64,000 bases of DNA from Salminus brasiliensis (lineage: Eukaryota > Chordata > Actinopteri > Characiformes > Bryconidae). Of this stretch, positions 34,171-46,700 are shown piece by piece. Position numbers and translations under genes: made by a program. The notes below the pieces were generated by a model. It had not been told where the DNA came from and ran no database searches. It worked only from the letters and a program-made list of their open reading frames with translations. The DNA lies in NCBI RefSeq assembly GCF_030463535.1, contig NC_132896.1, positions 20,193,709 to 20,257,708 on the forward strand. The letters are read 5' to 3'. Each line of letters opens with the position of its first letter. Position 1 is the stretch's first letter.

Positions 34171-36475
34171 GGCTATTTCAATGTATTTTTACTTAGGTTA
34201 AAGTAAACAAACAAACAAGCTAAAAACAAACAACAAGAAAACAGTTAGAAAAAGTACCAAGTAAAGAGCTGCAGTGGAAAATATTGATCCTTTTAAAATC
34301 TATTGGCACATGAGCTACAGAAATTTCCTGGTAAAGGAGCCATTGTTTAAGTACAAAAATACATTGAAGTAACTGTGAGAACCTAACCCCATTTAAACCG
34401 TGTCACTTCATGTGACTACTATCTGGATTGTAACCTGGATCCTGCTAAGATTTTAGCCACATACATTTACAACTGGAAGTCAAATGCACTGGTTAGTCAG
34501 AAATTCAATTGATATTGATCCACACTCTTATTTTGAAATAAAAAGATATGCTCACTAACTGACCAATCAATAAAAATTAACACACAAAAGAACATAAGTA
34601 GATTGATGTGAGATTGATGTGAGTTTGTCGTTGTACAAATATTATGCTATGCATTCCTTCTTGGTTGTTATTTTTTCTACATAATTTGAGCAGAGCAGCT
34701 GCCCTTTACATTGTGTTAAATGTTGGCTTGTTCTACCAGAGAGAATAATATGAATATTTTGGCCCTCTCCTGTAAAATGATATCACTATTTTGGTGATAC
34801 ACAGTTTTGTTAGCATAGCGAGAACATACAATGCTTTATCAACTATGTGACATCCAAAAAGAGGCTGGCCAAAACCCAGTCAAGCAGAGATCCACTGCTT
34901 GTACACTTGATGTGGTCCAAGAGTGTTTACAACCACATTTTTAGCAGGATCAAAAGCCACTGTTGGCATTTGATCCTGCCCTGAAGTTGAAGTGTAAAAG
35001 GGTCCAAAGTAAACACTACGAGGAGACGGCAGGGGGATTAGGATTGCTGAGAATCACTGGACTGTGACCTGGGCATGTAGCGCCTGGGATTTCCATAGCA
35101 ACAACGAGGATACTATGCATAAATTCAATCAAATTAACCTATTAAGTCGTCAAGTAAGAGCCAGCAACAATGTCTCGGGGGAATCGGCTAACTAAGGCGT
35201 GCAGACGTTTGAATAACAAAGTCAGTTTTTTGATCCATGCAAATTTACTACTGCAAGCAGTACAAGGTGGAATACGTGTTGTATGTGTGGAGTATGTGCT
35301 AGCGCTTGAACATGAGTATATGTACGTGTATGCAAGTGTCTGGGTGCCTGAGCCTGGGTGTTTGTAGCAAGCTAAACGGAAGAAATCCCCTCAACTTTAT
35401 TTAAAACAAAAGGGAATCCACCACAAGACTGAAAATAGAAAAGCAAACACAGTACACGCATCTCTGTGGGCGCATTTCGTCATGACACTCACTAATGAAT
35501 TATTGCACCTTCTTATGTGAGATGGGCCCGACCCCACGGCTGTTGACCTTTCAAATCGTCTCATTGCTCCTCTTGCCGGGCCTAAGAGCTGCTATGCAAT
35601 GATGCATGCAGATTAGGCCTGTTCTCTAGGCTCCAGTCAGCCATGCTGCTCCCTTCAGGCCCTGAGGGGGAACGTAGCCCTCTCTGCACAGCACTGCACC
35701 TTACTTTGACAGCATATACTGTACGTCAGCATGCCCCCACACAGCAGCAGCTCAGAGAGCACTGCGGTTTCCAATGGTAATAAATGGGCACCTACCACAT
35801 ACGCAAGAGACCCCTAAATGGATTCATGCTGTCAGGCCTTTCTCAGCTCTCATACTTCATCAGGTCTCTGCAGAGTAAACATGCGTCAGGCAGACCACAT
35901 GCCAGACCTGGTATATTACATATCCAGCACCTCAGTATCATATTAAGATAAAGGGTGACATTAGTGAACACAACAGGATACGGGAATTAAAAAGACATTA
36001 TGCGTGGCGAGTAGAGACTGAGGTAATGTGCTTGGATGAATAATGAACTCCTCCTCAGAGCATCATGGCAATGTAATGAAAGAATTTGAAGGAATTTGAG
36101 ATTTTTTTTATTGTGACCATGTATTCATATAAACCATGTATTTGCAACCGTGAATCAAATATTAAGCATACTTGCTATTTTAGATTCCAGTATTTGAAGG
36201 AGAACTTCTCAAGAAAATGTATTTAAATTAAATTAAAATAAATTAAATTAACATAATTAAAGGGAACTTTACATTTAAATTAAATGAAAGGAAGAAACTA
36301 AAGAAATCAAACAGCTTAATAGAATCAAAACAGTCTAATAGAAGTAAAACTGTGGTCAAATAGAAAAGGAATTAGCATGAATGCAGAGCAAAATATATGT
36401 CTAAGTAGAGCTCAGTGCTTGAGCATATGACTGCTTATCTTATCCATTGTACACATTTACAGTCTCTGAAAACTG
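34171..36475. other. Noncoding stretch in the foxi1-gabrp interval
   Basis: No gene recognised. A segment near 35085-35135 has CCATAGCAACAACG beside ATGCATAAAT, resembling an RFX half-site next to an octamer-like motif, and 35560-35900 is more GC-rich and complex than its surroundings. Either could be conserved regulatory DNA, but this cannot be judged from one genome. Confidence 0.35.
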
Positions 36476-37275
36476 CTAAAGGCATTTGGGTATCAGCTCA
36501 AAAGCTGATTATAAGAAGCTATGTCAGAATTTCAGCTTGTATTACCTGAATTTACAACCCATTTTTAGACATAAATTAAATTTGATTGCATATCTCTTGC
36601 TTGCAAATACACATCTGTGATTCACTGACATCAGCTGCTACTTTGTTGTTTGTTGGAGGGGGGGTCCTTCCTTCAATCTCCTCTTCAGGAAATGCATGCC
36701 CAATTGGGTTAAGGTCTAGTGACTGACTTTAGGCCAATCAAATACCTTCCACTTCATTTCTTTGTAAACTGGCAGACAGAATGTTCCTGTAGACGTCTGA
36801 ATACATTCTGCCTCTACCAGCATTATCCTTTCTCCTTGGCCTTTCCATCATAAATCCTGGTCTCGTCAATGTCTTGTTTTCGTATTTTAGTGAATGCAAA
36901 TGAATAATTTTTGCCCATTAATGCTGCTGATGAGTGCTGTGCATCTTGTGCTGTCATTGTTACTATTCTGCTCTTGAAGTCTTTTTCAAACAGTGGATTG
37001 TGATACATTCACTCCTGCTCTGTGGAAAGTATTGATGTCACTGACTGTTGAGAGATTTTTCTTAACAGCTCTCACAATGTGTCTGTCTTTAGCTGCTGTT
37101 GTTTTCCTTGGGTGGCATGATATATGTCTGGCTGTTACACACTGGTTGCTATTGTTATTTTTCAGAGCATTCCAAATGGATGTATTGGCTATGCCCAATG
37201 CTCACACAATGGCTTCTCAGCTCTCAACATGTTTTCAATTTAGATTTAAAATGTACCTGCATACAAAAATACTAT
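36476..37275 (-). mobile_element. Degenerate mariner/Tc1-like element
   Basis: Contains CAATTGGGTTAAGGTCTAGTG, TGGCAGACAGAATGTTCCTG and TCTGAATACATTCTGCCTC, a passage I associate with an abundant teleost mariner-like family whose transposase reads on the minus strand (frame 37198-36986, KTTAAKDRHIVRAVKKN). Multiple stops; no intact copy. Confidence 0.6.
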
Positions 37276-37665
37276 ATTAGTGGTTCTCAACCATGAACCC
37301 AGAGCACCACTGCTCTTCATTTTAGGGGTTCCCATGCTTCTAACACACCTCCTTTAACTAATCATCATGAACAAGCTGTTCCTGATTTGAAATGAGTGTA
37401 GTGGAGCAGGAACACATTAAATGTGCAGAACAGTACAGAACACAACAGGGGTTCTCCAAGGTCAGAGCTGAGAAAAAATGGTCTAGATAAATTCTGTTCA
37501 CGGTCACATGTATCAGAAAGTTCCTGAAGGCCTCTCGTCCTGTACAATTTCACTTATTTCCCACTACTAACAGACCAAATTCAGCTCATTCAGCAAATGA
37601 GCAAGACCTTCAGGAGCTGGAATAGGTGTGTTGGGGCAGGGAGTAGTTGTGAACGACCTGTCTAG
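37276..37665. repeat. MITE-like repeats of the CACACCT family
   Basis: Two adjacent degenerate units. The first starts AGTGGTTCTCAACCATGAAC and ends GGGGTTCTCCAAGGTCAGA. The second contains AGGAGCTGGAATAGGTGTGT and TTGGGGCAGGGAG. Related to the copy inside a pttg1 intron at 59850-60045. Confidence 0.55.
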
Positions 37666-39887
37666 ATCAGAGCAGTAGATATATATTCCTGAAAGGGCAC
37701 TGTCATTTATAAATTCTATAAAGATTATCACACATTATAAGCTTTTAATTGATCAGAAAAACACATTAATTAATTGACTTTGTGGTTTATAGATACTTAC
37801 AAATACAACATTTTTACTATGCTGTGCACAGAAGTTAGACGTCCTTGTACAAATTGATTTACTAACCACAGAATTTCAAAATTATGGCATAACATAAGAG
37901 TTGGAAAGAAAAGAATTGGACAAAGGAGACACTTCTAAACGACATGGCCCCATAGAGGGGTAATATTTGTCTCAAATAGGGTTAACTGTCAGTTATTGGC
38001 AGCCTTACAATTTCAAATAGCATCTTAAAAAATAATACAAAAACTAAGAAGGAGAGGTAGAAAAAGGTGAACCTCTATAGCAATTCACCCAAAACACCTC
38101 AGAGGAGGAAACTGAATCAAGAGAGAATGCTCTTATAGCCTTGACCTCTGTCTCCAGTCCATTACTATAGTGTCTGGAACTGAAGACACACACCCAAGAG
38201 ATCAGAAAGTTAGGGAAATGGAAAATACTAATGCAAAAAAAAAAAGTGATAATGCATCAGTGCGTGCACTGGTGTGTGTGTAAGAGGGAGAAAGCGTGAG
38301 AAAGAGCAAAAGCAAGAGAGTGAAGAGAGAGAGAGGGAAAGAGCGTGACTCAAAGAAATGTAAAAAAAAAAAAAAAGAATAACAATATTTGCATTTATGG
38401 CCCTGGAGCTAATACCTAATGTACACAAGCTGAACACCAAAGAGGGAGATGAATCAAATAAGGTACACAGTGGATTCAGCAGTATCAACCTTATAAACAT
38501 AGACATACAATTTACTTACATTAAAACTGACTAATATGTTCAGTGATTCCACACAGTTGTGTTAAGTCTGTGTTCAGCCAGCCTTACAAACAACAAAGTT
38601 ATGTGGTTAACCAAAGAATAGAGGGCACACCCGTACAAAGGAAGGAAGAACAGAGAGAACTGCACACAGAGACTACAAGGGAGGGGTGTGCCAAATATGC
38701 AAATATATGGAGGCAAATAGAAAGATGTGAGTTTTACTCAACAAGGTTTCATTGACCAAACAAACACTCAGCCAGTAAACCAGACAACCTGACCTGGCAC
38801 AGCTGACTGTAATTGCTTCTTTGAAGTGCAGAGCATGTTTGTTAACAGTCTGAGTATTTCTACTTGGAATGGCTCTCCCTGAGGTGCTGGGATTTTCAAT
38901 TTGCGATAAGGTCTGTTTCTCTCCATTTACAATGAAAACTAAGGATGCAAGCAATACCCATATGTCTTAACTAAATGTGCTGTTTAGCTTTAGGGGCCTT
39001 TCTGCATGTAGACACAACTATTTTTGGACAGACCAGACATTCATTGTGACTTTACTTCATGTGCGTAAAGTCTCTGAGTATAGTAGGGGAAATCTGATCA
39101 TAATCTATTTTTGATTTTGGACATTTTTTTTTTATTACCAGCAATCTACATTTTTCTACTACAAATAAAAATCATAGCTTTCTTTTCAGTCCCAACAGTT
39201 TCCGAACACTTTAGGTTGTGTCCCATTTCAACATTTTAGACCCAGTCAATTTTTTTATCTGTTAGGAAGGTCACATGGTTAGGAACAGTCACTGAGTTTC
39301 CAAGGAGCTCAGGCGACCCCACATACACGTGACTAATGAAATGGTTGGTTTTGAATAATGGCGAGGGACTGGATTGCAGTGTGCTTGGAGACGCGCGGGT
39401 TCCCTCAAAACCCGCTCTGTGCCATTTCCATTTCCAGGTCCCCCTCCATTGCAGCATTTTTGGATTTTTCTTTCAGCCGAAACTAACTGCCAAGCTAATG
39501 CACACACATAATATAGAACGGACAATGTATTTTGCACCACGTATGGATTGTGTTTAATGTAGCAAATTGGCCTTAGCTATATTTGTTTTCCCCAGACAAC
39601 TAACTAGCTAGGAGAATCATGGAAGTAGTATTGTGAAGCTTTGGTTTTTCAGAGTTTGTAACAATTCTGTTTGTTACGCAGGGTTTCTAATGTTTGAAGT
39701 GTAAATTCACTGTAAACTACTGTTCCAGTTTGGAAACTACTAACCCAGAGATATGTTTAGAGCTTCGATTCAGATTTTATTCAATACTAAACACAAGAAG
39801 TTATTAGTAAAATATTACATTAAATATATTTATATACACTTAGCAATCCTCTCTGCCATTGCCAAACAGCTTATTCTGCCATTGACA
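37666..39887. other. Noncoding stretch
   Basis: No gene recognised. GA-rich low-complexity sequence lies at 38285-38345 and poly-A runs near 38236 and 38361. Frames here are short or low-complexity. Confidence 0.4.
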
Positions 39888-40400
39888 CGTTTGGTGTTTG
39901 GTGGACTGGATGATTAAAGTTTGAAGAAACAAGACATATTGGCAGTTTAACAATATAATCATTTACCAAACCAGTCACAACAGCCTGGTACATCCTCATG
40001 CTGCAGGTCACCTGCCTGGTCACTCTGCTGTGGGATGGCATCCAATTCTTCATCCAGCATTTGTCACAAGTCAGCCAACATGGTTGTGTTGGTCACTCTG
40101 GCACAATCAGCACGCCCAAGCTGATCCCACAAGTGGTCAAAGGGGTTGAGATCAGGACTGCTGGCCGGCCATTCCATCATCTCCACTCAAATTCTGGAGG
40201 TAGTCTCTGATAAACCCTGCTCTGTGAGTGCGAGTGTTGTCATCTTGGAGGATAGAGTTCGGTCCCAGACTGTAGAGATATGGGATTGCCACTGGTTATA
40301 TAGATATCTCTCGGCATTGAGATTGCCTCCAATGATGACAAGCCTCGTTTTTCTAGTAAGGGATATGCCGCCCCACACCATCACACTGCCTCCACCAAAA
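39888..40400 (-). mobile_element. Tc1-like transposase remnant
   Basis: The minus strand reads MVWGGISLTRKTRLVIIGG, then NAERYLYNQ, and after a stop EWPASSPDLNPFDHLWDQLG and RVTNTTMLADL. These are the central and third catalytic-acid regions of Tc1 transposases (SPDLNP-HLWD signature). In-frame stops and missing ends make it a fossil. Confidence 0.85.
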
Positions 40401-40423
40401 GATATTACTATATCAGTGCAGCA

Positions 40424-41650
40424 ATCAAGTCAAGTCAAGTCAAGTCAAATTTACTTGTGTAATGCTTTTTACTACTGTTGCTGTCTCAAAGCAGCTTTAC
40501 ATAATTAGTAATTAGTAAAAGACAGAAAATAAAGAAATAACATAAGAAGACAAGAAGGATCCAAGACCCCCAGTGAGCAAGCCAGTGGCGACAGTGGCCA
40601 TGTCTGCTGCGTTCTCTTCACTGGCTTCCTGTAGCTGCCCACATCAGATTCAAAACCCTGACACTGGCCTACAAAGCCAAGAACGGACCAGCCCCTCCAT
40701 ACTTGATAGCAATGGTCAAAAGCCGATCCGCACCAAGAGGCCTTCAAGCTTCAAGTACGGCTCGACTCGACCCGCCATCCCTCAAAATCCGTGAAAGACA
40801 AGCGTCCAGGCTTTTTTCTGTCTTGCACCAAAGTGGTGGAACGAGCTTCCCCTGGGTGTCCGAACGGAGTCGCTCGCTGTCTTCAAACGCAGACTGAAGA
40901 CCCACCTCTTCAGAGAATACTTGGACGAATAGCAGAGTACTATGGTCACCTTATTGACATGTGCTTAGTAATTTCTAAAGCTTAGAGGTATCTTTGAACT
41001 ATTAGTCTATTCTAACTAACTAAGGTTTTTCTTGGGAAAATAGCAAAGCACTTTTGTAAGTCGCTCTGGATAAGAGCGTCTGCTAAATGCAGTAAATGTA
41101 AATGGAAAGGAAAAACTCCTTCTGGAAGAAACTTTGGGACAAGCGGGACCCATCCTCCTCTGATCAAAACTATTTATAAATTATTGATAAAAAGTTACCA
41201 AACCATCTAAACTGTTGAACTGCTCTGATCATAATCAGAATATATTAATCATGGTATAGTAGAACTGAATATAGTCATGACAGTGATGGTCAGAATAATT
41301 ATAGTTAACACTGGTGATATTATTAGTGGCAGATAGTTAAGAGTCCATTTAGGTTTTAACATGGTCATTAAACAGGTAGCAGGGTGTGCCGCTGGTCCGG
41401 CATGGGTGGTGGTGGGGACGGGCCCTGCTGGTCGGACTGGTAGGAGGCAGCTGGTCTGACGCAGGTAGTTGGGACCTCAGTAGGCAATCTTTCCATTTAC
41501 TGGGAGAAGGTAAAAAGAGAGAGTTCGTTCTGAGAGGATTTTATGGAGAGCAGAGAATGTTGAGCAGTATCAGAGTGTGCCTTGCTGATCAGGCACCTGA
41601 TTGGCAGCACCTGGGGGTACCAGAACCTCAAAACAAGTGTCAATAGCAAC
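40424..41650 (+). repeat. Teleost interspersed repeat interrupted by a LINE
   Basis: Begins with four or five GTCAA units, then TTTACTTGTGTAATGC, CAAAGCAGCTTTACATAATT and GTGAGCAAGCCAGTGGCGAC. Resumes after the LINE at about 41102 with GGAAAGGAAAAACTCCTTCT, and ends with GGCAGCTGGTCTGACGCAGG around 41450. A partial second copy of the right part lies at 61450-61625. Confidence 0.65.
40598..41101 (+). mobile_element. 3' end of a non-LTR retrotransposon (L2/CR1-like)
   Basis: The plus-strand reading runs LPVAAHIRFKTLTLAYKAKN, GPAPPYL, RLFSVLHQSGGTSFPW and AVFKRRLKTHLF with frameshifts. This is the usual C-terminus of fish L2-type reverse transcriptase proteins. The tail TCGCTCTGGATAAGAGCGTC, then TGCTAAATGCAGTAAATGTA, is the shared L2/SINE 3' end. 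5'-truncated and inactive. Confidence 0.8.
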
Positions 41651-42434
41651 AGCAAAATAAGATGTTTGACATTGGCAGAAAAGATTTGGCAAATTTTTCA
41701 CGAGCACAGCCCACATACTCAGCTCTGCTGCTCATCCCACAAATGCATGTTTCTTTTTTTTTAAATGTGGCACCAATTAAAAGGGAAATTAACAGGCTTT
41801 CTAACATTATAATATTTACTACTAAGATGCATTGTTACAACAATGAAATAATCTACCAAGTACAAATTTCATTACTTTTGTGCTACATACATTCCACAAC
41901 TATGCACTTGCACACTAAATACGTTTATCTAAAACGAAAATAGTTTTATATTGATATATATTGAAAATTACATTTTGTGACTGCAAGCCTAGCAGTCAAG
42001 TAGTGCATGTTCTGCATGTATAAGTGCTTTTTTAAAGGCTTTTTCAGCAGGCACAGGATGTGGTTTGAGACGTCTACAAATATAGGCTGTCTGCTGGTGA
42101 TGTGTTAGAGTGGAGAAAGTGATACTGAGAAAGCCCCTCTTCTAAAAAAACAAAAGGATGTGTTGACACTGTGCACAAGGCCCGGTGCTACAGCACTTGC
42201 CACTGACCAGCTACTGAATAACACTCTTGCTTCCATTTGCACTCATAGCTCAGTTCCCCAAGCCTCCCTCCATGTCTTTATTCATCTCTTTCTGCACCTC
42301 TCTGAAAGCAGGCCCCCAGGTATTGGAATCTACTGTTGGTGGAAACACTGGGAAAATATCAACACAAGATGGGTTTCTTGGTTGCTCAATCTTTTAATCA
42401 TTGTTTTTTTTAACAGGTGAGAACATGTGTGTAG

Positions 42435-42482
<48 letters not shown>

Positions 42483-43299
42483 GAATGGCTCCATATTGTA
42501 CATGTCGAAATCCTCTGGACTGAATTGTCTCGTTGGATAAAAACTGTAAGTCTGTGATATAAGAGAGAGGTCACAGCAAATCTCGTCAGAATAACAGCAG
42601 GACAAGGATGCTGGAGGTATAAGATCAAATCAGAAGGAATGACGCAGGACAGGCGTAAAATAGCCGCTGGTAAAAGAAAAGATTTTTTTTGTGTGGGGGT
42701 GTGTGTGGGTGGGGGAGGTTAAGGGTTGAGCTGGAGAGTGGGTATGAATTTAAAACAAAGCGAAAGATTTTTCTTTCACCATCTCACCAATCTCACCAGC
42801 CCTTCAGCAGGGAACTCTCCAGAGGGGGTTGTCTTCTTGCTTCCTCCTTTGAGGAAACCTGATTAGCCTGCTCAACTCTGCGCTGCGGATCTAGCTGAGG
42901 ATTCAGGAGTTATATGGGAAATGGGAAAAAAACCTGGATGCTCCTACTGAAGCCTCCACAAAAAGAGCTTCAGTCTCTAAAACTCGAAATTGAATACATA
43001 TACGTACTATTGTGACAAATACCTCTGAAATGTTATGTTTATAGGTGAATTAAAAATTTAGTTTTTAATTTAAAGTTTACATAAATAATTAATTATGTAA
43101 TTAAATAGATTTAATGAACATCATTGTAGGATTTATTAAATTAATTTAGGAATTGGAATGGGAATTTTCTGATGATACAGATATATTTAAAAGATTTATT
43201 TTAAAGATTTATTTTAAATTTTATAATGTTTAAATATATATATTATAACTAATCAACCCCTGTATAGAGTTATATACATGCACAAGATAGTATGACATA
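41651..43299. other. Noncoding stretch with TG microsatellite
   Basis: No gene recognised. Contains the TG microsatellite at 42437-42479 and another TG-rich patch at about 42690-42720. AT-rich toward 43250. Confidence 0.45.
42437..42479. repeat. TG dinucleotide microsatellite
   Basis: About 21 TG units. Confidence 0.95.
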
Positions 43300-43720
43300 T
43301 AATGTTTTTGAATATCCTAGAGAGCAATTTTGGATTAAGCGTAAAGAAATAGAAGATGTATCTTACCACCAGACACTGCCTAGAAAAGGTCATCCCTCAG
43401 AATTCAGAGTAAAAAGGGGACTTGTGAGGGAAGTCACAGTGAAAACAACAATCACTTTGAATGAGCTTAAGAGTTTAGACCCTGAAGTGAACATGCACCT
43501 TTTTACTATACCTTTTAGAACTATGACCCCGAGCACAAAGCAACACAGAAGGGGTTAAACAACAAAAAGGTTAATGTCACACAAAGCCCAAGTCCAGATC
43601 TTAATCCAATCTATGGCACTATTTGAAGCCATGAACAGCCTGAAGTCAATGTGCCAGGAAAAACGTACAGAATTACTACCAATTATTTATATTAGCAGTG
43701 AGCAAAGATGGTAGAAAAAT
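43300..43720 (+). mobile_element. Tc1-like transposase fragment with internal deletion
   Basis: The frame at 43292-43558 reads RGLVREVTVKTTITLNELKS, resembling the DNA-binding half of Tc1 transposase. The DNA CCCAAGTCCAGATCTTAATC at about 43587-43606 encodes SPDLNP of the catalytic part in another frame. The middle of the protein is missing. Confidence 0.65.
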
Positions 43721-46700
43721 ACACCCAAAATAGTTAAAGCTGTTACTGCAATAAAAAGTGTTTACATCAAGTATTAGTCTGAATCAATTAAACACCTATC
43801 CAGTTGCCCATATTTCTAATGCTTCATTATGGTAGATCAAAGAGGGTATGAGGCCTGTGTGGAATCACTGGACACAACACGTAAATATTCCCCTGGACAG
43901 GGTGCCAGTCTATCGTAGGGTTTAAATATCTATGCATTCAGATCTGATTATAACGAATTCCCACTAGCAGAAATATGTTTATACATACACATCATGGATA
44001 GGAATGTCATTGCATTACTGGGCTTTCAAAGATTTTTTTGATGAGTTCTTTTTCTGGGGTTCTGCCAACCTGTAATGGTCTGCACACAGCAAGTTCTATT
44101 TTCTTTCATTCATTACTTGAGGTGGAATGGAAATTTCCTGTGAAATTTTTGAGATGTGCTGTATGTTGTGGGAAGACTGATTAGTAGACCGATTTGATGA
44201 ATCAGTAGAATTAAAGCTGATTGAAGGTGAACATTCAGATGCCACAGGTGGGACTATACTTGTGAAAGGTTTAACAGCCAAAAGAATTTGGTGCATTAGT
44301 TGTCATTTTTAGCATTTTTAGCATTTTAGCATTTTTGTCATTATCACCAGCTTTTAATGATCAAGTTCCAAAATGTATTTTGCCAACTTGTCATGGCCAA
44401 GGCCTGTTAACTTCCTGTAGATGATGATTGACAACAGTTGGAGGCTTCTCTGTTCCCACACAAAAAGGGTTTGTTTGACAGCAGTAACTGGATTGACCAA
44501 CACACAGTACAATGGGAAGGTCCGAAGAGGTCCGTGTAGATCTGAAGATGACCATCAATAATTCTGATATCATTCAGAAATAACCTTACACCCTTAATTA
44601 TAATCCATGCAATCTTGAGAAGCAGTCTTTTTGTCTATATGTCATGAAATGTATTCCCATTGTATATTTTCTGCTCTGTACTGGGATGTATCAACACATC
44701 CATATACCTCCCAATCTTTTCTAGCTATCCCTGCCATTCCTATTTTTTTCTTTTCTTTTTTTTTTGCTACAATCAGCATCTTCTTGTATATGAAATACTC
44801 CCCTTGCCTTGTTTTGTTTTGTTTTTGGCTCCATTTCCCACACACTCTGTCCACCAAAGCATGCAATTTCATTGAATTTTGAATAACAATAAACCTTACT
44901 TTACTGAAGAGCAGGTGGCATTTTAAAAGACATGAAAGGTAGCAGAAAGGTTATGCTATTACAGTGATGTACATTATGGTTGGTAATGTTTGAGATATTT
45001 ACTCGAGGGCCATCCAGTATGACAGCAGTGGTCTATTATCACGCAGTGTGTTTGGGATAAGGGTTAAGCGGATTACAGACCTTCACATTGTCTTTTTTTT
45101 TTTACTTATCCATAACAAAGATTTTCCAGAAACCTTTCATTCAAAGGCTACAAATAAGGACATGGGGGAAAATGTCCTTTGGCATTATCAAATCCTAAAA
45201 TCACAACATTCAAATGATTAGGCTGTGACCAACCCCTACAAGCACCACCACCACCACATACACCCATCCCCCCTCCCCACAACTAAAGACACAAAGTAAT
45301 TTGAGGTCATGTGACAGGAGATTGTAGTGATTTATATATGGCGAGGTATTAATCAAGTCCATTTTGGTTCGAGCCCAGTGTTGCTGGAGGCTGAATAAGC
45401 TCGCACTAATTCCTGCTTCTCAGGCTTTCTGTCATCCCCATCATCCCCACGGTTGGCATAGAGACAGGAGGGAATGCTCACTTCCTACCGCTGATAAAAC
45501 TACACTACATCCCTTCAGAAAAAAAGTGAGGACAAGAGAGAGAAAGAGTTATAAGACTAGACTTCATGTCAGGACGAGCCCAACGCGAGAGCTGTAGGAC
45601 AAAGGAGAGCTGGGGAAAGGTAAGAGCTGCTGAATGCAACTGAGAAGAAGTGAGACGTGCAAAAAAATTAGACGACGAAAAAGTAGAATACTGAATAGTA
45701 ACTAGAGAGGAAGCTTTCTTAAGGACAAAAAAGAACAGGAAGAAGAGATTTGAACCCTGGGGAAACCTCCATTTAAAAGACAGGCTGACACATGTATGTG
45801 AGCATGTCTGTGGGGCTTCAGGAGCAGTCTATAAAAACCAAAATGTGACATTTTAATTTGCTCGAGGCAAGTCATGTGACCACAAATCAGGAAATGATGC
45901 ATGTATGAAGACATTTTAGCTTCAGTCTGTCATGTGTGAGCTGCGCTGCCCTTGCAGAAGCATAATTAAGAAGCTGTCATAATAAGTGAGTTATGAAAGG
46001 AGCTGATGGAGGACAATGAGATGAGAGTAGCCTTCAAATGACCTCACCCAAAACGAAGATGACAGAGCAGGCAGACGAAGGCAGGATGAATAAAATATTG
46101 CCATGGTCAGTCCACAGGGTCCAGGAAAAGCGTGGAGACAGAGAGAGTTCTGGGCTGTCAGTAATGTCCCATGAGTCCTAGACTGTTGGATTGTGAGGAA
46201 TCTTAAAAGGAGGGGGAAAATTTGATTGAACCCAGTGCATAAATACCACTTTAGTAATTAACTTTGATTTGAGGGTCAAACTCTTGACTATGACAGCTCT
46301 TTACCAGGCTGGACAGGTGACTGTTGTCCAGGCAATAGCACTAACGGGTCACCAGCTAGAGCTCATGAATACATGTCTGCAAGTCTAATGATGGTGGTGG
46401 AGGTGGGGGAAGGAATGAGAGAGACTCAAGCACTTCAGGTAGGATGCACCTGGTCCCTTTCCATCAAGCCTCTGTGCCTTTGAGTTCTGCAAAGATCATG
46501 CTTCTCGAGGCTATGCGAAACACTGGTACCTTCTACAGCTTCTTGATGTGCGGATGTTTTACCTTCAAGGCAGTCATCGGTCTGTAAAACCCAATGGTAA
46601 ACAAATTGCTACTGACAGTAATCCGTAAAGACTGCTTCTCTGGAGTACTGGACAGCTGACTGTACTTGGCATCTAGAGGTTATTGCAAGGCTGTCTAATA

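Noticed and set aside
40505-40985. Candidate small host genes in overlapping frames
   Set aside because: They are pieces of a frameshifted LINE reverse-transcriptase C-terminus.
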